The notes beneath the pieces are model-generated. The model ran no database searches and had not been told where the DNA came from. It saw only the letters and a list, made by a program, of their open reading frames with translations. 64,000 bases of DNA from Acidobacteriota bacterium (GTDB lineage Bacteria > Acidobacteriota > Terriglobia > Acidiferrales > UBA7541), in the NCBI GenBank assembly GCA_013289955.1, contig JABCYZ010000006.1, positions 186,001-250,000 on the forward strand, read 5' to 3'. Shown here piece by piece: positions 53,661 through 62,533 of this stretch. Both the position numbers and the translations under genes were made by a program. How positions within the stretch are numbered: position 1 is the first letter of the stretch; each line of letters begins with the position of its first letter.

Positions 53661-53841
53661 TTTTGTGCTGCCTTCTATTTATAGCACGGGGATCGCAGCC
53701 GCGCTAGATTGGATTTGTGCGGCGCATGGCTGTCGGACGCTCGCGTGCACGAGCCCATTTTTCTCGGCCGTCAAGTGAGATTCGCGCCTGGCGCAGGGAC
53801 GTTGCCTGCAGGATTCCGGGAGTTTTCCGTAGAGTGCCCGC

Positions 53842-54585
53842 TTAGTCGGCCGAGAGGGCAAAATTCAGCGTGGCGAGGGCGGCAATGACGGCTGTTTCCG
53901 TTCGAAGGATGAGCTGACCGAGCGAGACTTCGTGGAACCCCGCGGAGCGAGCCGCGGCTAGTTCGCCCTCGGTCCAGCCACCTTCGGGGCCAATGGCCAC
54001 GGCCAGGCTGGAGTGCGTGGCACCAGCGGTCTTTGGATCCTTCGAACCCGACAAAGAACTCCGGATCGAAGCGGCATCGCTGCGCTCGGAAAGCAAAAAG
54101 CGGAAATCGGCGGTTTCGGCAGCGAACGCCGGAGCAGGTTTGGCGAGCTCTTCGAGCCGGGGAAGGTGGAGCCGGCGGGATTGCTGTGAAGATTCGAGGA
54201 GGATTTTTTGCCAGCGCCCGGAACGCTTCTCGGCGGCGGCCAGGAGGCCTTTTTCGCTGCGGGCGGAGGCCAGGGGAATGATTCTGTTGACGCCGAGTTC
54301 CGTCGCTTTTTCGATGGCCCATTCAAACGCGTCGAATTTGACGATGGAAAGCAGAAGCGTGACGTCGATTCGGGGCAGCGGCGCGGGGAGTTGCTCGAGG
54401 AGCGCGAATTCTACCCGATTGCGGGAAACCGATTCGATGCGGGCGAGCCACGCGGCTCTACCGTCGCTGAGTTCGTAGAGCTGTCCCGTTTGGGCGCGCA
54501 GAACGTGGCCGAGGTGGTGCGCGGCGTCGCCTTCCATGATCGCGGTAGTTCCGGTGAATTGGTCGACAAAGAATCTGCGGCGCAC
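53842..54585 (-). CDS. rsmE: 16S rRNA (uracil-1498-N3)-methyltransferase
   Basis: 247 residues of the SPOUT family. The N-terminal PUA-like part starts MRRRFFVDQFTGTTAIMEGD and HHLGHVLRAQTG; the SAM-binding knot has LAVAIGPEGGWTEGELAAAR and VSLGQLILRTETAVIAALA. It methylates U1498 of 16S rRNA. It follows dnaJ by 28 bp, the familiar dnaJ-rsmE order. A 181 bp gap separates it from lepB, so lepB may have its own promoter. Confidence 0.95.
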   Translation of the reverse strand: MRRRFFVDQFTGTTAIMEGDAAHHLGHVLRAQTGQLYELSDGRAAWLARIESVSRNRVEFALLEQLPAPLPRIDVTLLLSIVKFDAFEWAIEKATELGVNRIIPLASARSEKGLLAAAEKRSGRWQKILLESSQQSRRLHLPRLEELAKPAPAFAAETADFRFLLSERSDAASIRSSLSGSKDPKTAGATHSSLAVAIGPEGGWTEGELAAARSAGFHEVSLGQLILRTETAVIAALATLNFALSAD

Positions 54586-54613
54586 GCGAGAATTCTAGCG
54601 CAGGAAAGGCCCG

Positions 54614-55759
54614 CTAGCCGAAGATGTCTTTTACCTTGTCGAAGATGGTGGAATTGCGGTCGGCTGGTTTGTTTTCCACTTTGAGAGAAGCGCCGAGCTG
54701 TTCAAGCAGCTTGCGCTGCTCACGCGTAAGCTTGGTGGGTGTGAGAACGCGAACGTGATAGTAGAGATCGCCTTTCCCGCCCCCACGCGGATCGGCGAGG
54801 CCTTTGCCCTTGATACGGAAAACCGCGCCGCTTTGCGTACCTTCGGGAATTCTTAGTCTTTCCTCGCCGTTGAGGCCGGGAACTTGCAATTCCGTGCCGA
54901 GCGCGGCTTGCGTTATGCTAAGCGGAATCGTGCAGTAGAGATCGGCGCCGCGCCGTTCGAAAAACGGATGTTCCTTGACGTCGAGAACGACGTAAAGATC
55001 GCCCGGTGCGCCGCCATTGGGCGCAGGCTCGCCTTCACCGGTGACGCGGAGGCGCGTGCCGGAATCCACCCCTGGCGGAATGCGCAGCTCGATCGTTTTT
55101 TCGCGTTCCATGCGTCCCTGACCCTGGCAATGGGGGCACCGCTCCTTGACGATTTGTCCGGCGCCCTGGCAGGCGGGGCACGTGCGCGTAATGGTGAAGA
55201 AACCCTGCTGATAAGCCAGCTGGCCGCGGCCGCCGCACGTCTGGCAAGCGACGATGCCAGTCCCTTTTTTGGCGCCAGTGCCGTTGCAGACTTCGCAGTA
55301 CTCCTGGCGGGGCAGCTTGATTTTTGTGGTGACACCCGCGGAGGCTTCTTCAAAGGTCAGCGTCATGTCATAGCGCAGATCAGTGCCGCGTTGCTGGCGC
55401 CGGCGCGTGCGCCCGCCGCCCGCGCTGCCCCCGAAGAGGTCCTCGAACCCGAAAAAATCACCCAGAATGTCGTGGAAATCCCGAAACACAGTGCTGTTGA
55501 AGTCCACGCCGCCGCTCGCTCCGGAAAGACCGGCATGGCCGTAGGTGTCGTAAACCTCGCGCTTCTGCTGATCGCTCAGCACGCTGTAGGCTTCCGTGCA
55601 CTCCCGGAACTTCACTTCGGCTTCTTCCTTGTTTTCCGGATTGCGGTCCGGGTGCCACTTCAGCGCGGACTTTCGGTACGAAGACTTTATCTCTTCGACC
55701 GAAGCGGTGCGCGAAACGCCGAGCACCTCGTAAAAATCTCGTTGATTCCCCTTTGCCAT
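54614..55759 (-). CDS. dnaJ: Chaperone DnaJ
   Basis: 381 residues. J domain with HPD at 36-38 ([14 protein letters not shown]), a Gly/Arg-rich segment, the zinc region with four CxxCxGxG-type repeats ([36 protein letters not shown]) and a C-terminal substrate domain. It delivers unfolded proteins to DnaK and stimulates its ATPase. dnaK is not in the window, so the operon is hrcA-grpE-dnaJ without dnaK. 46 bp separate it from grpE. Confidence 0.97.
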   Translation of the reverse strand: MAKGNQRDFYEVLGVSRTASVEEIKSSYRKSALKWHPDRNPENKEEAEVKFRECTEAYSVLSDQQKREVYDTYGHAGLSGASGGVDFNSTVFRDFHDILGDFFGFEDLFGGSAGGGRTRRRQQRGTDLRYDMTLTFEEASAGVTTKIKLPRQEYCEVCNGTGAKKGTGIVACQTCGGRGQLAYQQGFFTITRTCPACQGAGQIVKERCPHCQGQGRMEREKTIELRIPPGVDSGTRLRVTGEGEPAPNGGAPGDLYVVLDVKEHPFFERRGADLYCTIPLSITQAALGTELQVPGLNGEERLRIPEGTQSGAVFRIKGKGLADPRGGGKGDLYYHVRVLTPTKLTREQRKLLEQLGASLKVENKPADRNSTIFDKVKDIFG

Positions 55760-55806
55760 CGAATCCCCTCTGCTCGATCCGTTCTCTGGAGTGAACTCCG
55801 CGCGGA

Positions 55807-56421
55807 TTAGTTCCGCGCCTCTTTGGATGCCCCGCCGGGATGAACAGCTACTCGGACCATCGCCGGCCGTAGCACTCGGCCATGAAAAACGTAACCAGGC
55901 TGAAATACCTGCAGAATTGTGCCGTCTTCCTGATCCACAGTTTCCGTGCGGTCCATCGCTTGATGCAAGTGCGGGTCAAATTGCTTGCCGAGCGGGTCGG
56001 TGCGCTCGACGCCGAGGCGAGTGACGTTATCCAGGAGCTGCCTGTAAATGAGCTCGAAGCCCTTGCGGTAGCTTTCGTACTCGGCTTCGCGATGCGCCAG
56101 AAGAGCCTGTTCGAAACCGTCAATAATCGGGATTAGGCTTTCGACCACCCGCGCGGTAGACCGCTTGGCATCGTCGGCACGTTCCTTTTCGATGCGCTTG
56201 CGATAGTTGTCGAAGTCCGCCTGACGGCGCATGAGCGTCTGGCGCAGCTCGTTTAGTTCGCCGGCGATCTTCGCGACTTCGGCATCGGCAGCGGCGGAAT
56301 CCGCGCTGAGTTTGGCTTCGTCGGAGGGATCCGCGCCGGCGTTCTCGGCGCGCCCTTCTGTGCTAAATGGTGAATCCTTGTCGGGCACCTTGCCGCCTCT
56401 CTTCTGGAAAAAGTGTTTCAA
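55807..56421 (-). CDS. grpE: Nucleotide exchange factor GrpE
   Basis: 204 residues with a long helix ([20 protein letters not shown] and [19 protein letters not shown]) and a C-terminal beta domain ([43 protein letters not shown]). It releases ADP from DnaK. Its ATG overlaps the hrcA stop in ATGA (56418-56421). The N-terminal about 35 residues are acidic and likely disordered. Confidence 0.95.
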   Translation of the reverse strand: MKHFFQKRGGKVPDKDSPFSTEGRAENAGADPSDEAKLSADSAAADAEVAKIAGELNELRQTLMRRQADFDNYRKRIEKERADDAKRSTARVVESLIPIIDGFEQALLAHREAEYESYRKGFELIYRQLLDNVTRLGVERTDPLGKQFDPHLHQAMDRTETVDQEDGTILQVFQPGYVFHGRVLRPAMVRVAVHPGGASKEARN

Positions 56422-57461
56422 ATTTTGCTCAAAGCTTCACTGAATAGCTGCGCCACGTACGCGACAGCGGTCATAGCGCGCTCGTAATGCATGCGAGTCG
56501 GGCCGAGGACGCCGAGCGAGCCTTGCACCAGGTCGTTTCGCGTATACGGCGCGCTGATGATGGCCAGGTTGTCGCCGGCTTCCGATATCTCCTTCACTCC
56601 AATCTGCACATGGACGGGCTCGGGCGTTTCGATGCACGCATTCAGCACCGTGACCAAGCGATGCTTTTCTTCGATGGCCGCAAGCAGCTCGCGCAGCCGT
56701 GCCTGATTTGTGAATTCGGGGGTGCCCACAATCTGGGCCGTACCTTCCACATGCACCTCACTCGTCTGCCTCTCTCCGAGCATCGCCGGATCCCACAAAG
56801 TGAGGGCATTGCCGATAATCCCCTCATATTGCTCGCGATCGGTCGCTAGTTTCAGGAGCAGGTCGCCGCGAATTGCTTCGAGAGTCCAACCGGAATAGTG
56901 GCGATTCAAGAAGTCCGCGGTGGCATCGAGCTCGGATTGGGCAAAAGGCCTGCTCGGGCGAACAATTTTATCGCGAGTGTTCCCTCCGGGTGAAATCAGG
57001 ACGACAACGACACGGCCGTCCGGAAGCAGCCACATCCTGGCGTGCTCGAGAACGGTTCTCCCGAGCGGCGGCGAAACAATGATACCCAAGCCGTTGGATA
57101 CTTCTGCTAGTACGTGCCCCGCGCGCTCCGTAATTTCTGAAGCAGTCTTTGCACCGCCCATTTCGCGCTGAATCCAGTCGCGATCACCGATTGTCAAAGT
57201 CGCCTGCGAAGCAATCTCCTGCGCGAAGAAGCGATACGCGGCGGCGGTGGGTACGCGTCCCGCCGAAGTGTGCGGCTGATAGAGCAAGCCCCCGTCTTCA
57301 AGGTCAGCCATGACGTTGCGAATCGTCGCCGTACTCAGCGTCTCTTCGTAACGCTTCGAGATCGCGCGTGAAGAGACGGGCTCGCCGGTCTCGATATAAG
57401 CCCGCACAAGATCCGCGAGGATCTGCCGGTTTCGCCGTTCCTGTAAGGCTGGATTCCTCAT
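56418..57461 (-). CDS. hrcA: Heat-inducible transcription repressor HrcA
   Basis: 347 residues: N-terminal winged helix (about 8-80, NRQILADLVRAYIETGEPVSSRAIS and TIRNVMADLEDGGLLYQPHTSAGRVPT), an inserted middle region and a GAF-like C-terminal domain (QIGVKEISEAGDNLAIISAPY, GSLGVLGPTRMHYERAMTAV). HrcA represses chaperone genes by binding CIRCE. It is the first gene of the operon with a clear promoter upstream (57501-57529). A perfect CIRCE is not found there, only a shorter dyad. Confidence 0.95.
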   Translation of the reverse strand: MRNPALQERRNRQILADLVRAYIETGEPVSSRAISKRYEETLSTATIRNVMADLEDGGLLYQPHTSAGRVPTAAAYRFFAQEIASQATLTIGDRDWIQREMGGAKTASEITERAGHVLAEVSNGLGIIVSPPLGRTVLEHARMWLLPDGRVVVVLISPGGNTRDKIVRPSRPFAQSELDATADFLNRHYSGWTLEAIRGDLLLKLATDREQYEGIIGNALTLWDPAMLGERQTSEVHVEGTAQIVGTPEFTNQARLRELLAAIEEKHRLVTVLNACIETPEPVHVQIGVKEISEAGDNLAIISAPYTRNDLVQGSLGVLGPTRMHYERAMTAVAYVAQLFSEALSKI

Positions 57462-57463
57462 AG

Positions 57464-57485
57464 CAGCACTCTACGCCAGGTGCTG
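57464..57485 (-). promoter_or_regulatory. CIRCE-like dyad with non-standard spacing
   Basis: CAGCAC and GTGCTG form a perfect dyad around ten bases, directly before the hrcA ATG. The AGCAC/GTGCT halves match the CIRCE core (TTAGCACTC-N9-GAGTGCTAA), but the spacing between them is 10 rather than 13. It could be a weak HrcA operator or just a chance match. Confidence 0.35.
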
Positions 57486-57500
57486 AAGAGCGCTACGTAT

Positions 57501-57529
57501 ATTGTAGAAAGCGTGTCAAGCAGCGTCAA
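57501..57529 (-). promoter_or_regulatory. Sigma70 promoter of the hrcA-grpE-dnaJ-rsmE operon
   Basis: Minus strand TTGACG (57524-57529), 17 bases, TACAAT (57501-57506), both five of six to consensus, 39 bp before the hrcA start. The dyad at 57464-57485 lies in the transcribed leader. Confidence 0.65.
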
Positions 57530-57570
57530 TCGGGGTTATCCGCTCGTTTCGCGAGGGCCAATGCGCCTGG

Positions 57571-59073
57571 CTAGTTGTTGTCGATCTGGGCGCGCTGGAG
57601 CTTGTCGGAATAGTCGATGTAGATGGTCTTCCATTCGGAGAAGAAATCGATAGCGGCAATCGCAGCTTCGCGGTGGCCGTTGCCGGTTTGCTTCGTGCCG
57701 CCAAAGGGCAAGTGTGTTTCGGCGCCGATGGTCGGGGCGTTCACGTAAACGATGCCGGTGTAAAGATCCCGCGTGGCGGCGAAGGCCTGGTTCACGTTGC
57801 GCGTGTAGATCGAAGCGGAAAGACCGTACGGGACCCCGTTGGCGACTTCAATTCCCTGCTCGAAGCTGTCGATGGGGATGACAGAGACAACCGGGCCAAA
57901 GATTTCTTCCTGGGCAATGCGCATCTGCGGCGAGCAATCGCCAAAGATGGTCGGGGCGTGGAACCAGCCCTTTAGGTGGATGCCGCTGTCTAGACGATTT
58001 CCGCCGGTCAGAAGCTTGGCACCTTCGTTCTTGCCGATTTCGACGTAGTCCATCACGGTTTTCAATTGCTGCTCGTTGATGCAAGGACCCATATCAGTAG
58101 CGGAATCGAGGCCGTTGCCGACGCGCAACGCTTTCACGCGATCCACGAACCGCGAAACAAATTCGTGATAAATGCTCTTGTGTACGGCCACGCGGCTCGC
58201 CGCCGTGCAACGCTGGCCGGTCGTGCCAAATCCCCCCCAGACCGCTCCATCCACGGCGAGATCGAGATTCGCATCGTCCATGACGACAATGATATTCTTG
58301 CCGCCCATTTCAAGGCTGCAATGCTTGAACGTCGGCGCGCAAGCCTGCGCAATTAACCGGCCAACCGCCGTCGAACCCGTAAAACTGACCACCGGCACGT
58401 CTTCGCTCGCCGCCAAAGGCGCGCCCGCGCCCGGGCCATCTCCGCTGACGATGTTCACTACGCCGGGCGGGATGCCAGCTTCTGCCAAAACCTGCACGAG
58501 ATGATAGGAGGACAGCGGAGTGTCCTCAGCCGGCTTCAGCACGACAGTGTTGCCGCTGATAAGCGCCGGGGTCATCTTCCACGACGGAATCGCCATCGGG
58601 AAATTCCACGGCGTAATCATTCCGCACACGCCAATCGATTGCCGCACACTCATGGCGAACTTGTTGGGGAGCTCTGAGGGGGTCGTCTGGCCGAACAGCC
58701 GGCGCCCCTCGCCAGCCATGTAATACGTCATATCGATGGCTTCCTGCACGTCACCGCGCGTTTCCGCCAGGACTTTGCCCATCTCGCGCGTCATGTCCTT
58801 GGAATATTCTTCTTTGCGCTGCACCAGCAGTTCCGCCGCGCGAAACAAAATCTCCGCGCGCTTCGGCGCGGGAACCAGGCGCCACTTCTTGTAAGCCTCT
58901 TTCGCTGCGTCCACAGCCGCATCCACGTCTTCCGACGTCGAGGACACGAACATTCCGACCAGCTCATCGGTGTTCGCAGGATTGCGGTTTTCATAAGCCT
59001 TGCCGCTGCGCGATTCCACCCATTCGCCATTGATAAAGTTCTTGAATACTCGAGGCGCTACTGAGGTAGCCAT
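57571..59073 (-). CDS. NAD(P)-dependent aldehyde dehydrogenase
   Basis: 500 residues from the ATG at 59073 with GGAGAAG upstream (the open frame extends 24 codons further 5'). Typical motifs: [39 protein letters not shown], the catalytic Glu in [10 protein letters not shown], the nucleophile Cys in [11 protein letters not shown], and [12 protein letters not shown]. It oxidises an aldehyde to the acid with NAD or NADP. The exact substrate (for example aminoadipate semialdehyde or succinate semialdehyde type) cannot be told. It is on its own unit upstream of hrcA. Confidence 0.92.
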   Translation of the reverse strand: MATSVAPRVFKNFINGEWVESRSGKAYENRNPANTDELVGMFVSSTSEDVDAAVDAAKEAYKKWRLVPAPKRAEILFRAAELLVQRKEEYSKDMTREMGKVLAETRGDVQEAIDMTYYMAGEGRRLFGQTTPSELPNKFAMSVRQSIGVCGMITPWNFPMAIPSWKMTPALISGNTVVLKPAEDTPLSSYHLVQVLAEAGIPPGVVNIVSGDGPGAGAPLAASEDVPVVSFTGSTAVGRLIAQACAPTFKHCSLEMGGKNIIVVMDDANLDLAVDGAVWGGFGTTGQRCTAASRVAVHKSIYHEFVSRFVDRVKALRVGNGLDSATDMGPCINEQQLKTVMDYVEIGKNEGAKLLTGGNRLDSGIHLKGWFHAPTIFGDCSPQMRIAQEEIFGPVVSVIPIDSFEQGIEVANGVPYGLSASIYTRNVNQAFAATRDLYTGIVYVNAPTIGAETHLPFGGTKQTGNGHREAAIAAIDFFSEWKTIYIDYSDKLQRAQIDNN

Positions 59074-59190
59074 GCTTTTCTTCTCCGTTGCCTTGAATCT
59101 CTGGTTGAAATTCTCGTTGTGCCTGCGGGATTGAACACGGGGCACCGCGTGGAGTCTAAAGTCTACCGTCCGTTCAAAGGACCGTCAAAT

Positions 59191-59270
59191 CGGGGTTCCC
59201 CGGTTTTCTGAACTGTTCCATTTCGCACAGCTCGATCCGCCTTTTTCTGGTCGAATGAACAGGAACCCCG
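59191..59270. repeat. Widely spaced inverted repeat between aldehyde dehydrogenase and Crp-type genes
   Basis: CGGGGTTCC at 59191-59199 and GGAACCCCG at 59262-59270 are exact inverted copies with 62 bases between, in the divergent promoter region. It might be an operator for the adjacent regulator or a stem; only a suggestion. Confidence 0.35.
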
Positions 59271-59291
59271 GAAGCCAGGAAACTTCACCCT

Positions 59292-59320
59292 TTGGCTACA
59301 GTGCACGCCGGCGCTATAGA
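59292..59320 (+). promoter_or_regulatory. Promoter candidate for the Crp-type gene
   Basis: TTGGCT (59292-59297), 17 bases, TATAGA (59315-59320), with only eight bases to the ATG at 59329. Transcription would start at about 59327, giving a near leaderless mRNA. Confidence 0.5.
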
Positions 59321-59328
59321 GGGCTGAC

Positions 59329-60078
59329 ATGAACGGAAAAAACCTTCGAGCCGTACCGCGAGAGCAGCGGACCAATACCGAGGGAAAGCAGATAACCAAC
59401 AAAGTACTGCTGGCCGCGCCAGACAATGAATTCGATTTGCTGCGGGCTGATTTGACGTATGTCGACCTGCCAAGTCATCTCAGTCTTCATGAGCCGGCAC
59501 AAGACATCGAGTTCCTCTATTTCCCAAACCGAGGAATGGTTTCTCAAGTTGTGGTCACCAAAGACGGCAGAACCGTGGAAGTCGGCGTAGTAGGCAAGGA
59601 AGGCTACACCGGGTCAGGGCTGGCCACCGGCTTGAGCAGAAGTTCGGTCCGGGAGATCATCCAGATCGCCGGTGACGGCTTTCGAATGATGGGTAATGCG
59701 CTCGAACGCATTCTGCGTTCGGCGCCGCAGCTGCGTACGCTTATGAACAGGCATACGGGGATTCAGGGAATGCAGGTGGCACAGACCGCGGCGTGCAATC
59801 GCTTGCACGATATCCAGCAGCGTCTTTCGCGGTGGCTCCTGATGACTCAGGACCGGGTCGGCTCCGGGACGCTTCCCATTACGCACGATTTTATTGCCAC
59901 CATGATGGGTACGGACCGCACCACCGTGAGCTTGGCGGCATCGATCATGCAAAAAAACGGAATCATAGAGTACGTGCGGGGCGCCGTGAAAATTGTGAAC
60001 CGCAGGAAGCTCGAAAAATCCTCGTGCGAATGCTACGGCGTCATTCAACAGTTTGAAGACGAACTCGGATTGAGATAG
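59329..60078 (+). CDS. Crp/Fnr family transcription regulator
   Basis: 249 residues. The effector domain is a cyclic-nucleotide-type beta barrel (about 45-130: LSLHEPAQDIEFLYFPNRGMVSQV, DGRTVEVGVVGKEGYTG) and the C-terminal domain has the HTH (ITHDFIATMMGTDRTTVSLAASIMQKNGIIEYVRG). There is no N-terminal cysteine cluster, so an Fnr-type [4Fe-4S] sensor is unlikely; a CSCEC-like pair occurs at the C-terminus (SSCECYG). Acidobacteriota have many such paralogs of unknown ligand. It is divergent from the aldehyde dehydrogenase gene. Confidence 0.9.
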   Translation: MNGKNLRAVPREQRTNTEGKQITNKVLLAAPDNEFDLLRADLTYVDLPSHLSLHEPAQDIEFLYFPNRGMVSQVVVTKDGRTVEVGVVGKEGYTGSGLATGLSRSSVREIIQIAGDGFRMMGNALERILRSAPQLRTLMNRHTGIQGMQVAQTAACNRLHDIQQRLSRWLLMTQDRVGSGTLPITHDFIATMMGTDRTTVSLAASIMQKNGIIEYVRGAVKIVNRRKLEKSSCECYGVIQQFEDELGLR

Positions 60079-60262
60079 CTGTCGCCGCGAGTGTTGCGCA
60101 CACCACAGACAGCAGCCCCTTTCGACAGTTAGTGTTTTGCCCCTGCGCGAACAGATTGGTTCGTCTGTGCGTTCAAAACGCGGCGGCTCGAGCTGAACTT
60201 CGCTCAGCGGAACGAAAAGACCTGCTTTTGTCTCGACGCTGTCCCCAGGGAGCATCGTGTCC

Positions 60263-60466
60263 ATGCGTCGCAAGCTTGTCTGGCTGGATGGCCAGAATTT
60301 TCAGGGCTGGGGTTGCTCCGAGTGTGCCTGGGCGTTCAAGCCCCAGGGGCCGCTTGTTGGCGAATCCATTGCCGAGATGAAGACGCACTACGAACGCCAG
60401 CGCGACCAGGAATTCGCGTCTCACGCCTGCGCCGATCATCCGCCAGCCACAAAGAATCCCCGTTAG
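60263..60466 (+). CDS. Small zinc-ribbon-like protein
   Basis: 67 residues from the ATG at 60263 (a GTG at 60257 is too close to GGGAG). It reads MRRKLVWLDGQNFQGWGCSECAW with C18-x2-C21, then EMKTHYERQRDQEFASHACADH with H42, C56 and H59 as possible further ligands. Highly charged, no signal or membrane helix. The pattern suggests a small cytosolic zinc protein, a type seen repeatedly in Acidobacteriota, of unknown role. Confidence 0.6.
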   Translation: MRRKLVWLDGQNFQGWGCSECAWAFKPQGPLVGESIAEMKTHYERQRDQEFASHACADHPPATKNPR

Positions 60467-60864
60467 CCAAATCACTCGCATTAGCAAAAATAAAGTCCGT
60501 CGAAACTCGGGTGGGTGCCAGCGGAGCCAGGCCTTCTTCTTGGCCAGGAACTCACGCGTTGAAATTCCTTTTCTGCCCATGCCGTGAGACACAGGGCGCC
60601 GTCACGCGGGATATATGTCCTTCCATCCCCGATTACCTTCAATTTCCGTCTTCTCCCGGACGAGCGTCGGGGAGCCCGAAAGCGCTGGTCAGAAGTCGAG
60701 AGTTTCGGCTAGGATTTCTGGTTCAGAGTATGCTCCAGGAGGCATCGGATGGCTCCGGGCAACGATCTGCTCTTATCGGCGGGATCGGCTTTGTTACGAG
60801 CGATTTCTGCTCGTGTTTTTAAGGCCTGTGCCGCGAGGCCAAGCTTCCAATACGAGGAGAGAAC
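60467..60864. other. Long intergenic region with a terminator-like hairpin near its end
   Basis: About 400 bp without a gene. Apart from the hairpin at 60796-60820, I see no strong promoter and no recognised riboswitch. Short open frames here have no ribosome binding site and look incidental. Confidence 0.5.
60796..60820 (+). terminator. Intrinsic terminator-like hairpin upstream of the ThuA-HbpS gene
   Basis: ACGAGC, loop of seven, GCTCGT, then GTTTTT: a 6 bp stem with T-run, 45 bp before the ATG of the next gene. It can stop transcripts coming from upstream, or act as an attenuator in the leader. Confidence 0.6.
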
Positions 60865-62214
60865 ATGAAGAAACTCGTCTTTGCCATGATTCTGTCAATA
60901 CTGGGAAGCACAGCGCTTTCTGCGGCCCACGGCCCCGGAAAAACGGAGCCGATCCGTGTACTCCTTCTTGACGGCCAGAGCGGCGGTCCGTATCACGCAT
61001 GGCAGCTGACCTCGACCGTACTGAAAAAGGAGCTGGAAGACGCGGGGATTTTTCGGGTCACGGTCGTGACATCTCCGCGTTTTGGCGAGGACTTTAGCAA
61101 CTTCAAGCCGGATTTCAGCGCTTATCAAACCATCGTCCTGAATTACGACGCGCCAGACTGGCCCGCTGACCTGCGTCTCGAGCTGGAGAACTATGTCAAG
61201 AACGGCGGAGGTCTTGTAGTCGTCCATGCAGCCGACAATTCCTTCCCCGATTGGCCCGCCTTCAATCAGATGATCGGCATCGGCGGCTGGCGTGGACGAT
61301 CAGAAAAGTCCGGTCTCCTGTGGTATTTCAAGGAGGGCAAGCTGGTCTCTGACAATTCCTCCGGGTCTGCCGGCTCTCACGGAAACCGGCTCCCTTTTCA
61401 GCTAGAAACTCGCGCGCCGGAACACCCCATCATGAAGGGGCTGCCGCGCGTCTGGATGCACGGCGCGGATGAGCTCTACGCAACGCTTCGCGGGCCAGGG
61501 GAAAATATGACCGTACTTGCGACCGCTCATTCCGATCCGGCGAATCATGGCACCGGGCATGACGAGCCGATGCTTATGGTCTTGACCTACGGCAAGGGCC
61601 GGGTTTTTCATACCACCATGGGACATGATGTTCAGGCGTTAAGCTGCGTAGGTTTCATAACGACCTACCAGCGTGGCGCAGAATGGGCGGCCACCGGCCG
61701 TGTGACCCAGAAAGTTCCCGCCGATTTTCCAACCGCGGATTCCGTGAGCCTTCGCGTCGCGATTGCCAGGATGGACCCCGCTTTCCTGAATGGCCCGGCT
61801 CAGGCCAATCCGTTCGATGGCTTGGCCAATGCGGCCCTGACAGCCATGAAGAAGCGCGCAGACGAACTCGGCATTGGTGGCGTCGCGGTAGTAGCGTACT
61901 TCGAAGGCGACAAGATCCAGTCGTGGACCTCGAAAATGCTTGTGATCGGCAGAATGCGAGACGAACCGTCACAGGCTGATAAAGGTGCAAATCTGATCGG
62001 CATCGCCTATGCCAAAGCCGTCGAGATGGCGGATACGCTCAGAGACAGCGGTAGCCAGGTGCGCCCGCCCATGACCGGAGAATTCGGATGGAAAGGCGGC
62101 GTCATTGTTCACGGGAAAAACGGCTATCTAATCGCCGCTTTCAGCGGCGGCAAATCCGAGGACGACGTGAAGATATCAAGAGCCGGTGTCGAGGAACTTG
62201 GTACCGGCCTATAG
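60865..62214 (+). CDS. Secreted ThuA-like protein fused to a GlcG/HbpS-like domain
   Basis: 449 residues from the ATG at 60865 with GAGGAGAG upstream. Signal peptide (about 1-20), then a ThuA-like (trehalose utilisation type) domain at about 28-280: RVLLLDGQSGGPYHAWQ, FSAYQTIVLNYDAPDWP, NGGGLVVVHAADNSFPDWP, HPIMKGLPRVWMHGADELY and GKGRVFHTTMGHD. The last about 150 residues (from about 295) fit a GlcG/HbpS-like domain (NPFDGLANAALTAMKKRADELGIG, GVAVVAYFEGD), a fold that binds heme or small molecules in some members. Substrate unknown; the fusion is unusual to me. Confidence 0.8.
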   Translation: MKKLVFAMILSILGSTALSAAHGPGKTEPIRVLLLDGQSGGPYHAWQLTSTVLKKELEDAGIFRVTVVTSPRFGEDFSNFKPDFSAYQTIVLNYDAPDWPADLRLELENYVKNGGGLVVVHAADNSFPDWPAFNQMIGIGGWRGRSEKSGLLWYFKEGKLVSDNSSGSAGSHGNRLPFQLETRAPEHPIMKGLPRVWMHGADELYATLRGPGENMTVLATAHSDPANHGTGHDEPMLMVLTYGKGRVFHTTMGHDVQALSCVGFITTYQRGAEWAATGRVTQKVPADFPTADSVSLRVAIARMDPAFLNGPAQANPFDGLANAALTAMKKRADELGIGGVAVVAYFEGDKIQSWTSKMLVIGRMRDEPSQADKGANLIGIAYAKAVEMADTLRDSGSQVRPPMTGEFGWKGGVIVHGKNGYLIAAFSGGKSEDDVKISRAGVEELGTGL

Positions 62215-62268
62215 TGCCTGCCGTGCGATGCCCTGCATTCCGCCGATCCAGGGCCCCTCTCTCGAGGT

Positions 62269-62298
62269 GGAAACCTCCTGGTGCCAGGTTCCAATTTT
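62269..62298 (+). terminator. Possible terminator after the ThuA-HbpS gene
   Basis: GGAAACCT and AGGTTCC pair with one bulged A around nine bases, then AATTTT. The T-run is short, so termination is uncertain. Confidence 0.4.
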
Positions 62299-62402
62299 AA
62301 CAGCCGATTTGCTTCGTATTCTGGGCGCAGGCGTGCTACACTGTGTTTGCGCTTAATACCTCGGTTGTGTTGTGCGGTCCCTCACGTTGAGTTGTTGATC
62401 TG

Positions 62403-62474
62403 AGATTACCCGCCTGCAGTGGTCTCCGTAAGTCTTCAGCGTAATCTAAAACAAGACTGGCAATGCGAATTGCC
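62403..62474 (+). promoter_or_regulatory. Structured leader before the DEAD-box helicase gene
   Basis: AGATTAC (62403-62409) pairs with GTAATCT (62441-62447); then GGCAAT-GCGA-ATTGCC (62459-62474) makes a perfect 6 bp stem with a GNRA-type tetraloop. It may be a regulated leader, as seen for some helicase mRNAs. Confidence 0.4.
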
Positions 62475-62533
62475 GCGCTTGCACCGAACGTGTGTGCGCC
62501 AGAGCCGCTTCCGCCAGCAAGAAAGCAATACGA

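Larger units (their letters stand above)
62215..62533. other. Intergenic leader region of the DEAD-box gene
   Basis: About 320 bp. It has a weak terminator-like stem (62269-62298) after the ThuA-HbpS gene and two stems (62403-62447, 62459-62474) before the helicase start. No strong promoter is clear; TACACT at about 62336 with an upstream TGC may be a -10. Confidence 0.45.

Noticed and set aside
57462..57491. Canonical CIRCE element formed by AGCGCTC and GAGTGCT
   Set aside because: The halves are 16 bases apart and one is imperfect; the standard spacer is nine.
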